From Bordetella genomosp. 13 (lineage in GTDB: Bacteria > Pseudomonadota > Gammaproteobacteria > Burkholderiales > Burkholderiaceae_B), in NCBI RefSeq assembly GCF_007679965.1, contig NZ_VEHL01000001.1, positions 372,001 through 436,000 of the forward strand: 64,000 nt of DNA. Reading direction: 5' to 3'. Shown in pieces: positions 1 through 10,597 of the stretch. Position numbers and translations under genes: made by a program. Numbering within the stretch: position 1 is the first letter of the stretch; the number at the start of each line of letters is the position of its first letter. Below the pieces are notes generated by a model. It worked only from the letters and a program-made list of their open reading frames with translations, searched no databases and was not told the origin of the DNA.

Positions 1-837
1 GGCCGCCAGCTCGCCCACCGGGATCAGCGCCACGGCGCAGATCGACACCAGCACGTAGATCACGGCGGTGATGCCCAGACCGGTCAGCATCACCTTGGGG
101 AAGATCTTGTTGGGATTGTGCGTTTCCTCGGCCATGTTCACCGAGTCCTCGAAACCCACCATCGCGAAGAAGGCCAGGGCCGTGGCCGAGGTCACGGCCA
201 GGAACACGCTCTTGTCCTCGGGCGTATCGAAGGCCACCACGCGCGAGAAGTCCGCCTGGCCGCCCGCGATGGCGTAGAAGCCCAGGCCGATCACCAGCAG
301 CAGGCCGCTCAGTTCGATCAGCGTCAGCACCACGTTGGCCTTCACGCTTTCCGACACGCCGCGGAAGTTGACGATCATCACCAGCAGCATGAAACCCACC
401 GCGCCCAGCGTGACCAGCCCGGCATCGGCCTTCATGCCCAGTGCCGCGAACAGGTTGGCCGCGAAGGCATTCGACGCCGTGGCGGCCGAGGTGAGCCCCG
501 AGCACATCACGGCAAAGCAGATGATGAAGGTGAGGAAGTGCACGCCGAAGGCCTTGTGCACGTACAGCGCGGCGCCGGCCGCCCTGGGATACTTGGTGAC
601 GAGTTCGAGATACGAGAAAGCGGTCAGCAGCGCCACCGCGAACGCCACCAGGAAGGGCGCCCAGGCCGCGCCGCCCACTTCGGCGGCCACCTGGCCGGTC
701 AGCGCATAGACCCCCGTACCGAGGATGTCGCCGATGATGAACAGCAGCAGCAGCTTGGGACCCATCACCCGCTTGAGCTGGGTGTCCTGGCCGGGCGGGG
801 TGTCTTGACCTGCGGTAGTGGCTTCGGCGGTGGCCAT
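1..837 (-). CDS. APC-superfamily amino acid permease (N-terminal part, truncated by window edge)
   Basis: Reading the minus strand from the ATG at 837 gives 279 open codons that run off the window start, so only the N-terminal part is present. After a polar N-terminus of about 25 residues comes a glycine-containing first membrane helix (IIGDILGTGVYALTG), then six or so further hydrophobic segments, and an FEDSVNMAEE stretch near residue 230 that is typical of APC cationic/neutral amino acid transporters. The family takes up amino acids or polyamines at the inner membrane by proton or solute coupling; the substrate cannot be told. It is divergent from the WYL regulator across about 275 bp. Confidence 0.85.
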   Translation of the reverse strand, partial: MATAEATTAGQDTPPGQDTQLKRVMGPKLLLLFIIGDILGTGVYALTGQVAAEVGGAAWAPFLVAFAVALLTAFSYLELVTKYPRAAGAALYVHKAFGVHFLTFIICFAVMCSGLTSAATASNAFAANLFAALGMKADAGLVTLGAVGFMLLVMIVNFRGVSESVKANVVLTLIELSGLLLVIGLGFYAIAGGQADFSRVVAFDTPEDKSVFLAVTSATALAFFAMVGFEDSVNMAEETHNPNKIFPKVMLTGLGITAVIYVLVSICAVALIPVGELAA

Positions 838-1113
838 CGCGCTTCTCCAGAATTTTTTTTGGGAACGCAGCCGGGGGCCGCGCCGGTATGTGTCCCGATA
901 AATTCTACGCAGGGAAGACGGATGTAACCGTAATTGCGGTGAAACGAAATGTCTAAGTTGTCGGGGAACGTGAGGTTCGCGTCAGGTCGGCGAAAGGGAT
1001 TCGGTGCGCTTCCACGGCCTCGATGGGAACGCCGAACTGCGCATGTCGGACGGCGTGGTGCCGTCCTTCCCGGAATGAGCCAGGTATCGGCATATTGGCG
1101 TAGCATGCCCGCC

Positions 1114-1812
1114 ATGTCACGCTCCGCCCGCCTGTTCGATCTGCTGCAAGTGCTGCGCCGGCACCGGCTGCCGGTCAGCGGCCGCGTGCTGGCGGCGGAG
1201 GTCGGCGTCAGCCTGCGCACGCTGTACCGCGACATCGCCACCCTGCAGGCGCAGGGCGCGCACATCGAGGGCGAACCGGGCGTGGGGTACGTGCTGCGGC
1301 CCGGTTTCATGCTGCCGCCCCTGATGTTTACCGAGGACGAGATCGAGGCGCTGGTGCTGGGGTCGCTGTGGGTAGCCGAACGCACCGACCACCGGCTGCG
1401 CGATGCCGCGCGCAACGCATTGGCCCGCATCGCCGCGGTGCTGCCCGACGACCTGCGCGCCGGGCTGGATGCCTCGACCTTGCTGGTGGCGCCGCCCGCC
1501 GAGGCCATTCCGCCGGACGGCGTGGAGCTCGCCGTCATCCGCCAGGCCATCCGGGCCGAGGTCAAGCTGGAGATCGGCTACCGCGACGGCGGCGGCGCCG
1601 AGTCGCGCCGCCTGATCTGGCCGTTCGGGCTGGCCTTCTTCGACAGCGTGCGCATCGTGCTGGGCTGGTGCGAGCTGCGGCAGGACTACCGACATTTCCG
1701 CGTCGACCGGATCGCCAGCGCGGCGCCGCTGGACATGCGCTATCCGCGCCGCCGGCATGCCCTGATGAAGGAATGGAAGCTGCGCGAACGCCAGGCGCGC
1801 GCGGCCGATTGA
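1114..1812 (+). CDS. YafY-type transcriptional regulator (HTH_11 plus WYL domain)
   Basis: A 232-residue protein. An HTH_11 (DeoR-like) winged helix covers about residues 1-60 (MSRSARLFDLLQVLR, then a recognition helix near VSLRTLYRD). The C-terminal half has a WYL-type domain with the RLIWPFGLAFFDSVRIVLGW region and an arginine-rich strand (HFRVDRI). Such proteins are cytoplasmic DNA-binding regulators that often sense a ligand or nucleic acid through WYL. The start at 1114 gives the usual family N-terminus; an in-frame ATG at 1105 adds three residues and cannot be excluded. A VOC protein follows 70 bp downstream on the same strand and may be a co-transcribed partner, a common pairing for YafY regulators. 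Confidence 0.85.
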   Translation: MSRSARLFDLLQVLRRHRLPVSGRVLAAEVGVSLRTLYRDIATLQAQGAHIEGEPGVGYVLRPGFMLPPLMFTEDEIEALVLGSLWVAERTDHRLRDAARNALARIAAVLPDDLRAGLDASTLLVAPPAEAIPPDGVELAVIRQAIRAEVKLEIGYRDGGGAESRRLIWPFGLAFFDSVRIVLGWCELRQDYRHFRVDRIASAAPLDMRYPRRRHALMKEWKLRERQARAAD

Positions 1813-1882
1813 TGCTGCCATGAACTGGCAGCATGGGTGCCTATCATCCCGACGGTCATTCAACCCGCAGGGAGTATCCACC

Positions 1883-2251
1883 ATGCAACACCCGAACCAC
1901 ATCATTCTCTACGTCGACAGCCCCGAGGCCAGCGGCCGCTTCTACGCCGGCCTGCTGGATGCCCAGCCGGTCGAGGCCAGCCCGGGCTTCGTGCTGTTCG
2001 TGCTGGCGTCCGGCCTGAAGCTGGGATTGTGGGCCCGGCACACGGTGGCGCCGCGCCCGGTGGCCTCGGCCGGCGGCGCCGAGCTGGGCTTTCCCGTGAA
2101 GTATGCCGACCAGGTGGACGCCGTGCACGCCGACTGGGTGGCGCGCGGCGTGAGCATCGCGCAATCGCCGGTCGATATGGATTTCGGACGCACGTTTCTG
2201 GCGCTGGATCCGGATGGGCATCGGATCAGGGTGTACGCGCCGGCGCCGTGA
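1883..2251 (+). CDS. VOC-family (glyoxalase/bleomycin-resistance fold) protein
   Basis: A 122-residue single-domain protein with the VOC opening ([20 protein letters not shown]) and closing motif ([16 protein letters not shown]), which fold as two beta-alpha-beta-beta-beta units. The start at 1883 is preceded by GGGAG about eight bases upstream (1871-1875). The family includes metal-dependent lyases, dioxygenases and antibiotic-sequestering proteins; this short form resembles the PhnB/YaeR-like members with no assigned substrate. It lies just downstream of the YafY regulator on the same strand and may be its target. Confidence 0.8.
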   Translation: MQHPNHIILYVDSPEASGRFYAGLLDAQPVEASPGFVLFVLASGLKLGLWARHTVAPRPVASAGGAELGFPVKYADQVDAVHADWVARGVSIAQSPVDMDFGRTFLALDPDGHRIRVYAPAP

Positions 2252-2330
2252 AAGGCGTTCCGTCACGGAGCGCGGCGCAGGCGGCGGGGCGTGGCCCGGG
2301 CTGCCGCCGCGCCCGCGGGCGGCATCATGG

Positions 2331-3119
2331 CTACAACGTCCAGTCGTAGTCCACGGTCAACGGCGCATGGTCGCTGAAACGCTCGTCCTTGTAGATGGCC
2401 GTGGCGCGGGCCGCGCGGGCAATGCCCGGCGTGCAGATCTGGTAGTCGATGCGCCACCCCACGTTCTTCGCCCAGGCCTGGCCGCGGTTGCTCCACCACG
2501 TGTATTGGTCCGCCCGGTCGTCGAGCTGGCGGAACACGTCCACGAAGCCGCGCTTGTCGAACACGTCGGTCAGCCAGGCGCGCTCCTCGGGCAGGAAGCC
2601 CGAGTTTTTCATGTTGCCCTTCCAGTTCTTCAGGTCGATCTCTTTGTGGGCGATGTTCCAGTCGCCGCAGATGACGAACTCGCGGCCGGTGCTGCGATGT
2701 TCTTCCATCATGCCGTCCAGCCAGGGGCCGAAGCGGTCCAGGAAACGGTATTTGGCCTGCTGGCGCTCGTCGCCGCTGGAGCCCGAGGGCAGGTAGGCGC
2801 TGATGACGGACAGCGTCTTCCAGTCGGCGCGGATGATGCGGCCTTCCGGATCGAATTCTTCGCAGTTCAGGCCGGTGGCGACTTTCTCGGCGGGCTGCTT
2901 CAGGTAGATGCCCACGCCGCTGTAGCCCTTCTTGGTGGCATGGCAGAAATGGCCGTTGTAGCCGGGCGGGTGGCGCAGGTCGTCGGTCAGGTCCTCGTGG
3001 GACACCTTGATTTCCTGCAGGCACAGCACGTCGGCGTCATGGGTGGCCATCCAGGGTTGCAGGCCCTTGCGGAAGGCCGAGCGGATGCCGTTGAGATTGA
3101 TCGAGGTGATGCGCAGCAC
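2331..3119 (-). CDS. xthA: Exodeoxyribonuclease III (AP endonuclease)
   Basis: A 262-residue protein of the exonuclease/endonuclease/phosphatase family. Family motifs are present: the N-terminal [15 protein letters not shown] with metal-binding Glu36, the [11 protein letters not shown] segment with catalytic Asp and Asn, and a C-terminal [12 protein letters not shown] holding the catalytic Asp-His pair. It cleaves DNA 5' of abasic sites and has 3'-5' exonuclease and 3'-phosphatase activity in base excision repair in the cytoplasm. Length matches E. coli Xth (268). It is divergent from pyrE, with about 265 bp between the two starts; this pairing with pyrE is common in Burkholderiales. Confidence 0.95.
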   Translation of the reverse strand: MLRITSINLNGIRSAFRKGLQPWMATHDADVLCLQEIKVSHEDLTDDLRHPPGYNGHFCHATKKGYSGVGIYLKQPAEKVATGLNCEEFDPEGRIIRADWKTLSVISAYLPSGSSGDERQQAKYRFLDRFGPWLDGMMEEHRSTGREFVICGDWNIAHKEIDLKNWKGNMKNSGFLPEERAWLTDVFDKRGFVDVFRQLDDRADQYTWWSNRGQAWAKNVGWRIDYQICTPGIARAARATAIYKDERFSDHAPLTVDYDWTL

Positions 3120-3386
3120 GGGAGACTCCTGTCATTCTGTGTCGCTTGCAGCCGCCTGGCAGGCGGCAAGCGGGCGGGGCTAACCCTCGACTTTAACCGA
3201 GCCGGTCTCCACCAGGCGACGTCCCGGGGCGCGCGTCCGTTCTGCGCATGCCGCGGGCGCATGCCGCGCGTCGCTGGCGCACGTTGCCATCCCAAGTCGC
3301 TGCCGCGTGCCGCCATTACCTCCGCCGTATCGTCGATAATGCCGGTATTCCACGAACCGCCCGCAAGCACTTTTTCGGATCCCCGC

Positions 3387-4070
3387 ATGGCCGCTACCCC
3401 TTCCTCCGCCACTTCCGCCGATTTCGTCCGCTTCGCCCTGGACGAGGGCGTGCTGCGCTTCGGCAGCTTCAAGGTCAAGTCGGGCCGCATCAGCCCCTAC
3501 TTCTTCAACGCCGGGCTGTTCAACGGCGGCCGGTCGGTGGGCAAGCTGGCGCAGTTCTACGCGCAGGCCCTGCTGGATTCCGGCATCGCCTTCGACATGC
3601 TGTTCGGCCCGGCCTACAAGGGCATCCCGCTGGCCACCGCCACCGCGGTGTCGCTGGCCGCGCATCCCGGCATGCACGGCCGTGACGTGCCCTTCGCGTT
3701 CAACCGCAAGGAAGCCAAGGACCACGGCGAGGGCGGCACCCTGGTCGGCGCGCCCCTGAAGGGCCGCGTCGTGATCATCGACGACGTCATCACCGCCGGC
3801 ACCTCGGTGCGCGAGTCCGTCGAGATCATCCGCGCCGCCGGCGCCGAGCCCGCCGCCGTGCTGATCGCGCTGGACCGCATGGAGCGCGCCGGCGCCGACG
3901 ATGCCCTGTCGCCGCACTCGGCCGTGCAGGACGTGGCCCGCACGTATGGCATGCCGGTGATCAGCATCGCGAACCTGAACGACATCCTGGGATTGCTGCA
4001 GCAAGATGCGCAGTTCGCCGAGAACCGCGACGCGGTGCTGGCATATCGGGCGAAGTACGGGGTGGTGTGA
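3387..4070 (+). CDS. pyrE: Orotate phosphoribosyltransferase
   Basis: A 227-residue type I phosphoribosyltransferase that converts orotate and PRPP to OMP in pyrimidine synthesis. Visible motifs are the N-terminal [20 protein letters not shown] substrate loop, the flexible catalytic loop [12 protein letters not shown], and the PRPP-binding motif [13 protein letters not shown]. The frame is open far upstream, but homology begins at [11 protein letters not shown], so the ATG at 3387 is chosen. The reading stops six bases before the convergent toxin gene, and no terminator is visible between them. A -10-like GATAAT at 3335-3340 lies about 47 bp upstream of the start, with no convincing -35 element. 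Confidence 0.95.
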   Translation: MAATPSSATSADFVRFALDEGVLRFGSFKVKSGRISPYFFNAGLFNGGRSVGKLAQFYAQALLDSGIAFDMLFGPAYKGIPLATATAVSLAAHPGMHGRDVPFAFNRKEAKDHGEGGTLVGAPLKGRVVIIDDVITAGTSVRESVEIIRAAGAEPAAVLIALDRMERAGADDALSPHSAVQDVARTYGMPVISIANLNDILGLLQQDAQFAENRDAVLAYRAKYGVV

Positions 4071-4076
4071 GACGGG

Positions 4077-4511
4077 TCAGGAAGCCGCCGGCTCGTTGAA
4101 ATACAGCTCGACCCGGTCCGTGGTCCAGGTGGCCACGCCGGTTCCGAAGAAGTTGCGGTCTTCGGTCCAGACCGGGTAGTCCAACGCCAATGCGCAGGCC
4201 AGTACGGGCCAGTCATCAGGGTCTCTGTCACCAATCCGTGCCAGTGCGCGAGCGCCCGCCGGCGTATAGACGTCGCGATCGAGCACGCTGACAGGCGGCG
4301 TCAGCGTGTCAAGGTTTCCATCCATGCCCCGATGAATGACCGCCCGTTTCTTCACCAAGGCCGGCAGATGTTTTCTGGCTTCTTCGTACGCCGTGTTGGG
4401 CGTCAGGAACTCGGCCGATGGTTCATGCGCACTGATGATCCTGCGTACGCGACGACCGAGTGTCGCGCGGATCAGAATGTTGGCGTCCAGCACAATTCGA
4501 CGTCCGCGCAT
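4077..4511 (-). CDS. PIN-domain toxin of a type II toxin-antitoxin pair
   Basis: A 144-residue PIN domain. The N-terminal strand IVLDANILIRA carries Asp9; Glu43/44 follow; RDPDDWPVLACALALDYPVWTEDRNF supplies Asp100 and Asp118, giving the usual four-acid Mg2+ site of a PIN ribonuclease. Related toxins (VapC and similar) cut tRNA, rRNA or mRNA in the cytoplasm; the target here is unknown. The gene follows its antitoxin after two bases, the standard antitoxin-first order. The pair sits between pyrE and gatB, both core genes, which suggests insertion of a small module. Confidence 0.8.
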   Translation of the reverse strand: MRGRRIVLDANILIRATLGRRVRRIISAHEPSAEFLTPNTAYEEARKHLPALVKKRAVIHRGMDGNLDTLTPPVSVLDRDVYTPAGARALARIGDRDPDDWPVLACALALDYPVWTEDRNFFGTGVATWTTDRVELYFNEPAAS

Positions 4512-4513
4512 GC

Positions 4514-4807
4514 TTACCCGCGGGGTTCATCGTTGGCGTGACCTTGCCTGCGTAGCGCTTCGAACTCGGCCACGACTTCTTCGATCTCCCGGTCGTCCAG
4601 CAAGTAGGCGAATGCCTGGTCTTCGTCACCCTGTTTCTGCTGCGCCTGGTCGGGCTGCTGTAGAACCGGAATGAAATAGCCGGCAGGTTTTCCGCATCGA
4701 GTGACGATGACGGGCGCGTCAGATTTCATGTACGAGCCTAACGCGGCGCAAAACTCATGCACGTCGATTTCGGGCGTAGCCATGATGGGGATGTCGATGA
4801 GACGCAT
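4514..4807 (-). CDS. Antitoxin partner of the PIN toxin (Phd/YefM-like)
   Basis: A 97-residue protein if started at 4807 (MRLIDIP); an ATG at 4783 (MATPEIDVHEF) is an alternative, and neither has a strong Shine-Dalgarno site. The central APVIVTRCGKPAGYFIPV strand pattern is that of Phd/YefM-like DNA-binding antitoxins, and the acidic C-terminal helix (YLLDDREIEEVVAEFEALRRQ) is the likely toxin-wrapping segment. It should neutralise the PIN protein and repress the operon. A perfect inverted repeat lies 16 bases upstream of the start (4823-4834). The two-base spacing to the toxin supports translational coupling. Confidence 0.7.
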   Translation of the reverse strand: MRLIDIPIMATPEIDVHEFCAALGSYMKSDAPVIVTRCGKPAGYFIPVLQQPDQAQQKQGDEDQAFAYLLDDREIEEVVAEFEALRRQGHANDEPRG

Positions 4808-4822
4808 GGTGGGGCAGTCGCT

Positions 4823-4834
4823 ATACAAATGTAT
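4823..4834. promoter_or_regulatory. Candidate operator of the PIN toxin-antitoxin operon
   Basis: ATACA-AA-TGTAT, a perfect 5-bp inverted repeat with a two-base centre, lies just upstream of the antitoxin start. Autorepression through a short AT-rich palindrome is usual for such modules; binding here is inferred. Confidence 0.45.
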
Positions 4835-4969
4835 CGCCGGCAGGCGACACGCACAATCGGAAGGCTGACGAGCATCGTTGCACGGCAAACTCCTTCTCGA
4901 TCATCGCGCGCGCAGGTATCCGACCAAAGAACCCCTGGCTCGACTTGTCCTGCCTGACGGTTGACGCGG

Positions 4970-5002
4970 AAAACAAACAGGCGACCCGTGGGTCGCCTGT
5001 TT
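4970..5002 (-). terminator. Intrinsic terminator of gatCAB
   Basis: Perfect 13-bp arms (4975-4987 and 4990-5002) around a two-base centre form a stem AAACAGGCGACCC/GGGTCGCCTGTTT, followed on the minus strand by GTTTT. It lies 28 bases beyond the gatB stop. The A/T ends make it symmetrical, so it could also stop rightward transcription. Confidence 0.75.
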
Positions 5003-5029
5003 GATGGGAGCTGGAACGGAGCCGTCCGC

Positions 5030-6487
5030 TCAGGCGTCCAGCTTCTGCTTCAGCAGATCGTTCACCTGCTGCGGGTTCGCCTTGCCCTTGGCCGCCTTCA
5101 TGATCTGGCCGACCAGCGAGTTGAAGGCCTTCTGCTTGCCGGCGCGGTATTCGGCCACGATGGCGGGGTTGGCCGCCAGGACCTCGTCGATCATGGCGCC
5201 GATGGCGCCCGTGTCGCTGATCTGCTTCAGGCCGCGCGCATCGATGATGGCGTCGGGCTGGCCGCCGTTTTCGCCCGCCCACATGGCGGCGAAGACTTCG
5301 CGCGCGATCTTGTTCGAGATGGTGCCGTCCAGGATGCGGGCGAGCAGCGCGGCCAGCGCCGGCGCCTGCACCGGTGCGTCGGCCAGTTCCTTCTCTTCGC
5401 GGTTCAGCGTGGCGGCGACTTCGCCCATGACCCAGTTGGCGGCCACCTTGGCCTGGCCCGCGGGCAGGGCGCCCGCCACGGCCTCGAAGTAGGCGGCCAT
5501 GTCGCGGCTGGCGGTCAGCTGCGCGGCGTCGTACGCGGACAGGCCGTAGTCGGCCTCGAAGCGCTGGCGCAGCGCGGCGGGCAGCTCGGGCATGGCGGCG
5601 CGCACTTCCTCGACCCACTCGCGCGAGATGACCAGCGGGGGCAGGTCGGGATCGGGGAAGTAGCGGTAGTCGTGCGCGTCTTCCTTGCTGCGCATGCTGC
5701 GCGTCTCGTCGCGGTCGGCGTCGTACAGGCGGGTTTCCTGCACCACCGTGCCGCCGTCCTCGATCAGTTCGATCTGGCGGCGCGCCTCGAACAGGATGGC
5801 GCGTTCCAGGAAGCGGAACGAGTTGACGTTCTTGATCTCGGTGCGCGTGCCGAATTCCTTCTGGCCGCGCGGACGCACCGACACGTTGGCGTCGCAGCGG
5901 AACGAGCCTTCCTGCATGTTGCCGTCGCAGATGCCCAGCCACACCACCAGGCCGTGCAGCGCGCGCGCATAGGCCACGGCCTCGGCGGCCGAGCGCATCT
6001 CGGGTTCGGTGACGATCTCCAGCAGCGGCGTGCCTGCGCGGTTCAGGTCGATGCCGCTGCCCGGCCGGCCATCGGCCAGCGAGTAGGCGTCATGCAGCGA
6101 CTTGCCGGCGTCCTCTTCCAGGTGGGCGCGCGTCAGGTTGACGGTCTTTTCTTCCTCGCCCACGAAGAACGAGATCGAGCCGCCCAGCACCACGGGCAAC
6201 TCGTACTGGCTGATCTGGTAGCCCTTGGGCAGGTCGGGGTAGAAGTAGTTCTTGCGCGCGAACACCGAGCGCGGGGCCACGGTGCCGCCCACGGCCAGGC
6301 CGAAGCGGATGGCGCGTTCGGCCGCGCCGCGGTTCATCACGGGCAGGCTGCCCGGCAGCGCCAGGTCGACCACGTTGGCCTGCGTGTTGGGCGCGGCGCC
6401 GAAGCGGGTGCTGCTGCCCGAGAAGATCTTGGAGTCGGTGGAAAGCTGGGTGTGCGTTTCCAGGCCGATGACGATTTCCCAATCCAT
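5030..6487 (-). CDS. gatB: Asp/Glu-tRNA(Asn/Gln) amidotransferase subunit B
   Basis: A 485-residue GatB. The N-terminal [17 protein letters not shown] and the following GatB/E kinase-like cradle hold the ATP- and aminoacyl-tRNA-binding site; the C-terminal YqeY-like helical tail ends in [11 protein letters not shown]. With GatA and GatC it converts misacylated Glu-tRNA(Gln) and Asp-tRNA(Asn) to the amidated forms, using ammonia from glutamine. The frame is open further upstream, but the ATG at 6487 gives the canonical N-terminus and lies two bases beyond the gatA stop. It is the last gene of gatCAB, with a strong hairpin terminator behind it. Confidence 0.97.
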   Translation of the reverse strand: MDWEIVIGLETHTQLSTDSKIFSGSSTRFGAAPNTQANVVDLALPGSLPVMNRGAAERAIRFGLAVGGTVAPRSVFARKNYFYPDLPKGYQISQYELPVVLGGSISFFVGEEEKTVNLTRAHLEEDAGKSLHDAYSLADGRPGSGIDLNRAGTPLLEIVTEPEMRSAAEAVAYARALHGLVVWLGICDGNMQEGSFRCDANVSVRPRGQKEFGTRTEIKNVNSFRFLERAILFEARRQIELIEDGGTVVQETRLYDADRDETRSMRSKEDAHDYRYFPDPDLPPLVISREWVEEVRAAMPELPAALRQRFEADYGLSAYDAAQLTASRDMAAYFEAVAGALPAGQAKVAANWVMGEVAATLNREEKELADAPVQAPALAALLARILDGTISNKIAREVFAAMWAGENGGQPDAIIDARGLKQISDTGAIGAMIDEVLAANPAIVAEYRAGKQKAFNSLVGQIMKAAKGKANPQQVNDLLKQKLDA

Positions 6488-6489
6488 CT

Positions 6490-8019
6490 TTAGGCGTCCT
6501 GCAAGGGCGATTGGTGATGCCAATCGGTGACTTGTTGATAGCGGTCGGCCACTGCCAGCAGCCGGCCCTCGTCGAAATAGTTGCCGACGATCTGCAGGCC
6601 GACGGGGCGTTTGCCCGCGCCGAAGCCGCACGGCACGGACATTGCCGGCAGGCCGGCCAGGCTGACGCCCAGCGTGTAGACGTCGGCCAGCCAGTCGGCG
6701 GTGGGATCATCGCGGTTGTCGCCGATGTTCTTGGCCACCGAGGGCGTGACCGGCCCCATGATGACGTCGCAGTGGTCCGCGAAGGCGCGCTGGAAGTCCT
6801 GCGCGATCATGCGGCGCAGGCGCTGCGCCTGCAGGTAGTAGGCGTCGTAGTAGCCGTGCGACAGCACGTAGGCGCCGATGAGGATGCGGCGCTTGACCTC
6901 GTCGCCGAATCCTTCGGCGCGCGAGCGGCTGATCATCTCTGCCAGGTCGTTGTATTGCGCGGCGCGATGGCCGTAGCGCACGCCGTCGTAGCGCGACAGG
7001 TTGCTGGAGGCCTCGGCCGGCGCGATGACGTAGTACGCCGGGATGGACAGTTCGGTGCGCGGAAGCGAGATGGACACGCGCTGCGCGCCCAGCGATTCGA
7101 ACTGCACGAGCGCTGTTTCGATGGCGGCGGCCACGTCGGGCGTCAGGCCGGCGCCGAAGAACTCCTGCGGCACGCCGATGCGCAGGCCCTTCAGGGGCTG
7201 GCTGCCGGCGGCGTCGTAGCCTTGCTGCGCGGCGTCGAACGCGGCGCGCACGCGGCCCGGCTGGTTGGCCACGCCGTTGCAGGTTTCGACGCTGGTGGCG
7301 TCCATGGGGTCGAAGCCGCCCATGACGTCGAGCAGTTCGAGCAGGTCGCGGCTGGATTGCGCCAGCGGGCCGGCCTGGTCGAGGCTGGAGCCGAAGGCCA
7401 CCATGCCGAAGCGCGACACGGTGCCGTAGGTGGGCTTGATGCCGCTGACGCCGCACAGCGCGGCGGGCTGGCGCACCGAGCCGCCGGTGTCGGTGCCGGT
7501 GGCTGCGGCCACCAGGCGCGCGGCCACGGCCACGGCCGAGCCGCCCGACGAGCCGCCGGGCACGGCGTTGGTGTCCCAGGGATTGCGCGCGGCGCCGAAG
7601 GCCGAGTTCTCGTTGCCCGAGCCCATGGCGAATTCGTCGCAGTTCAGCTTGCCCAGCGAGACCGCGCCGGCCTGGGCCAGGCGCTGCACGACGGTGGCGT
7701 CGAAGGGGCTGACGTAGTCGGCCAGCATCTTGCTGGCGGCGGTGGTGCGCCAGCCGCGCGTGACGAACACGTCCTTATGGGCGATGGGGATGCCGGCCAG
7801 CGGCCCGGCGTTGCCCGACGCCAGCGCGGCGTCGGCCGCGGCGGCCTCGGCCAGCGTGAGGTCGGGATCGATGTGCAGGAAGGCGTTCAGGCCGCTGGCG
7901 GCGTCGGCCGCGGCCAGCGCGCTGCCGGCCAGCTCGACCGCGCTGACGCGGCGCTGGGCCAGCGCGTCGCGCAGGCCGGCGATGCCGCCGAATTCGTTAT
8001 GCATAGCGGAAGTCGACAT
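6490..8019 (-). CDS. gatA: Asp/Glu-tRNA(Asn/Gln) amidotransferase subunit A
   Basis: A 509-residue amidase-signature protein. The Ser-cisSer-Lys site is visible: IAHKDVF carries the lysine, and PGGSSGGSA plus [13 protein letters not shown] carry the serines and the glycine-rich signature. GatA hydrolyses glutamine and channels ammonia to GatB. It starts three bases after the gatC stop, and gatB follows closely, so the three are one operon. Normal length; the start at 8019 gives [10 protein letters not shown], with an in-frame ATG at 8004 as an alternative. Confidence 0.97.
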   Translation of the reverse strand: MSTSAMHNEFGGIAGLRDALAQRRVSAVELAGSALAAADAASGLNAFLHIDPDLTLAEAAAADAALASGNAGPLAGIPIAHKDVFVTRGWRTTAASKMLADYVSPFDATVVQRLAQAGAVSLGKLNCDEFAMGSGNENSAFGAARNPWDTNAVPGGSSGGSAVAVAARLVAAATGTDTGGSVRQPAALCGVSGIKPTYGTVSRFGMVAFGSSLDQAGPLAQSSRDLLELLDVMGGFDPMDATSVETCNGVANQPGRVRAAFDAAQQGYDAAGSQPLKGLRIGVPQEFFGAGLTPDVAAAIETALVQFESLGAQRVSISLPRTELSIPAYYVIAPAEASSNLSRYDGVRYGHRAAQYNDLAEMISRSRAEGFGDEVKRRILIGAYVLSHGYYDAYYLQAQRLRRMIAQDFQRAFADHCDVIMGPVTPSVAKNIGDNRDDPTADWLADVYTLGVSLAGLPAMSVPCGFGAGKRPVGLQIVGNYFDEGRLLAVADRYQQVTDWHHQSPLQDA

Positions 8020-8022
8020 GGC

Positions 8023-8331
8023 TTACTCGATGACCTTGGGAACCAGGAACAGGCCGGCCTGCGCGTCGGGCGCGTTGGCCAGCAGTTCGTCGCGACGCGC
8101 TTCGGACGAGGGTTCCGTGGCGACGTCGTCGCGCAGGCGCAGCACCACGTCTTCGTGGGCGGACAACGGGTGGGCCAGGGGCTCGACCCCTTGCGTATCG
8201 ACCGACTGCAGGCGCTCGATCAGGTGCAGGATGCCGTTGAGTTCCTGCCGCGCGCGGCCGCGCTGCGCGTCGGTCAGTTCGATTCGGGCCAGCCGGGCGA
8301 TGCGGGCCACGTCTTGTTCGTTGAGATCCAT
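8023..8331 (-). CDS. gatC: Asp/Glu-tRNA(Asn/Gln) amidotransferase subunit C
   Basis: A 102-residue GatC, the small belt-like subunit that wraps GatA and stabilises its contact with GatB. MDLNEQDVARIARLARIELTD is the typical N-terminal helix and the C-terminal half has the LRDDV segment of the family. It is the first gene of gatCAB and is divergent from mreB across a 254-bp region that carries a good promoter in the mreB direction. Confidence 0.95.
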   Translation of the reverse strand: MDLNEQDVARIARLARIELTDAQRGRARQELNGILHLIERLQSVDTQGVEPLAHPLSAHEDVVLRLRDDVATEPSSEARRDELLANAPDAQAGLFLVPKVIE

Positions 8332-8428
8332 GGGGCGCGATGGGGGGAGAATGAGGGCGGGCGAGGGCGCCGGGCGGCCATCAGTATGTACAGGCCTGAC
8401 CCGTTACAAAGCTTGAATAGCCCGCATT

Positions 8429-8456
8429 TTGACGCTATTTCCGGCGAAATTATAAG
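8429..8456 (+). promoter_or_regulatory. Predicted sigma-70 promoter for the mreB operon
   Basis: TTGACG (8429-8434), a 16-base spacer, then TATAAG (8451-8456): five of six matches in each hexamer, in an otherwise GC-rich region about 130 bp before mreB. The opposite strand reads TATAAT at 8449-8454, so a leftward promoter for gatC may overlap, though no good -35 was found for it. Confidence 0.6.
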
Positions 8457-8570
8457 TTATGATTCACGGTTTAATCGCCGAGGTCATTGTACGTCCGGCA
8501 ATCACGGCGACCGGGCCGGGCGCGCAGCCACACGCGAAGCCTGAGCACGCGACATGACCCTAATTTCTGA

Positions 8571-9629
<1,059 letters not shown>

Positions 9630-9709
9630 GTCTGTTCCGCCGGCCGGCGCGCGGCTCGCCCGCGCTGGCGGGCGTGGCGGCTGCGGGCGCGACGGCCCGG
9701 GCTGAATCC

Positions 9710-10597
9710 ATGCAACGACAAGGGACCACCCCCCCGCTGTTCCGGCGCGGCCCGCCGGCCGAGGTTCGCCTGGCCGTGCTGGTGATATTGGCGTTGGCGC
9801 TGCTGATCGTCGATTCGCGCCTGCGCGTGCTGGAACCGGTGCGCAGCGTGGTCGCCATCGGCCTGTATCCGTTCCAGCGCGCCGTCATGGCGCCGCGCGA
9901 CCTGGTCAGCCAGGTCGATGAATGGGTCAACGCCGCCAACCTGATCCGTACCGAGAACGAAGCCCTGCAGCGCCAGCGCATCGAGCTGGCGCAGGTGAGC
10001 TCGCATGCCGCGCAGCTGGCCGCCGAGAACTCGCAGCTGCGCCGCCTGCTGGGCGTGACCGACGCCGCCCCGCAGCCGGCGGTGGTGGTCGAGGTCCTGT
10101 ACGAGCCGCCCGATGCCTTCCAGCAGCGGCTGGTGTTCAACAAAGGCAGCCGGGCCGGCCTGGCCGCGGGCATGCCCGTCATCGACGAAGGCGGGGTGGT
10201 GGGCCAGATCGTGCGCACCACGCCCATGACGGCCGAGGCCGCCCTGGTCACCGACGAGCGCGTGTCCATTCCCGTGCAGGTATTGCGCAATGGCCTGCGC
10301 CTGATCGCCTTCGGCGCCAACACGCCGGGCACGATCGAGGTGCGCTACCTGGCCGCCAACGCCGACATCCGCGAGGGCGACACCATGGTCACCAGCGGCG
10401 TGGGCGGGCTGTTCCCGGCCGGGCTGCCGGTGGGGCGGGTCACCGCGGTGCAGCGCGATACCTCCTCGGGCTTCGCGCGCGCATTGGCGGAACCGCTGGC
10501 GCATCCCGAACGCTACCGGCATTTCCTGGTCCTACAGGCCGACGTGGCGCAAGCCCAATCCAACCAGCAGGAGGCAGACGGCGATGGCCCGCAGTAA
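9710..10597 (+). CDS. mreC: Rod shape-determining protein MreC
   Basis: A 295-residue bitopic inner-membrane protein. A short cytoplasmic stretch is followed by one membrane helix (LAVLVILALALLIVDSRL, about residues 20-37), a coiled coil (about 70-110, rich in Ala, Gln and Glu) and the two beta-domains of MreC with the GxxAGMPV-type segment. It links MreB filaments to the PBP2-RodA synthase in the periplasm. The frame is open 12 codons further upstream, but the ATG at 9710 gives the usual length. It overlaps mreD by 14 bp. Confidence 0.95.
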   Translation: MQRQGTTPPLFRRGPPAEVRLAVLVILALALLIVDSRLRVLEPVRSVVAIGLYPFQRAVMAPRDLVSQVDEWVNAANLIRTENEALQRQRIELAQVSSHAAQLAAENSQLRRLLGVTDAAPQPAVVVEVLYEPPDAFQQRLVFNKGSRAGLAAGMPVIDEGGVVGQIVRTTPMTAEAALVTDERVSIPVQVLRNGLRLIAFGANTPGTIEVRYLAANADIREGDTMVTSGVGGLFPAGLPVGRVTAVQRDTSSGFARALAEPLAHPERYRHFLVLQADVAQAQSNQQEADGDGPQ

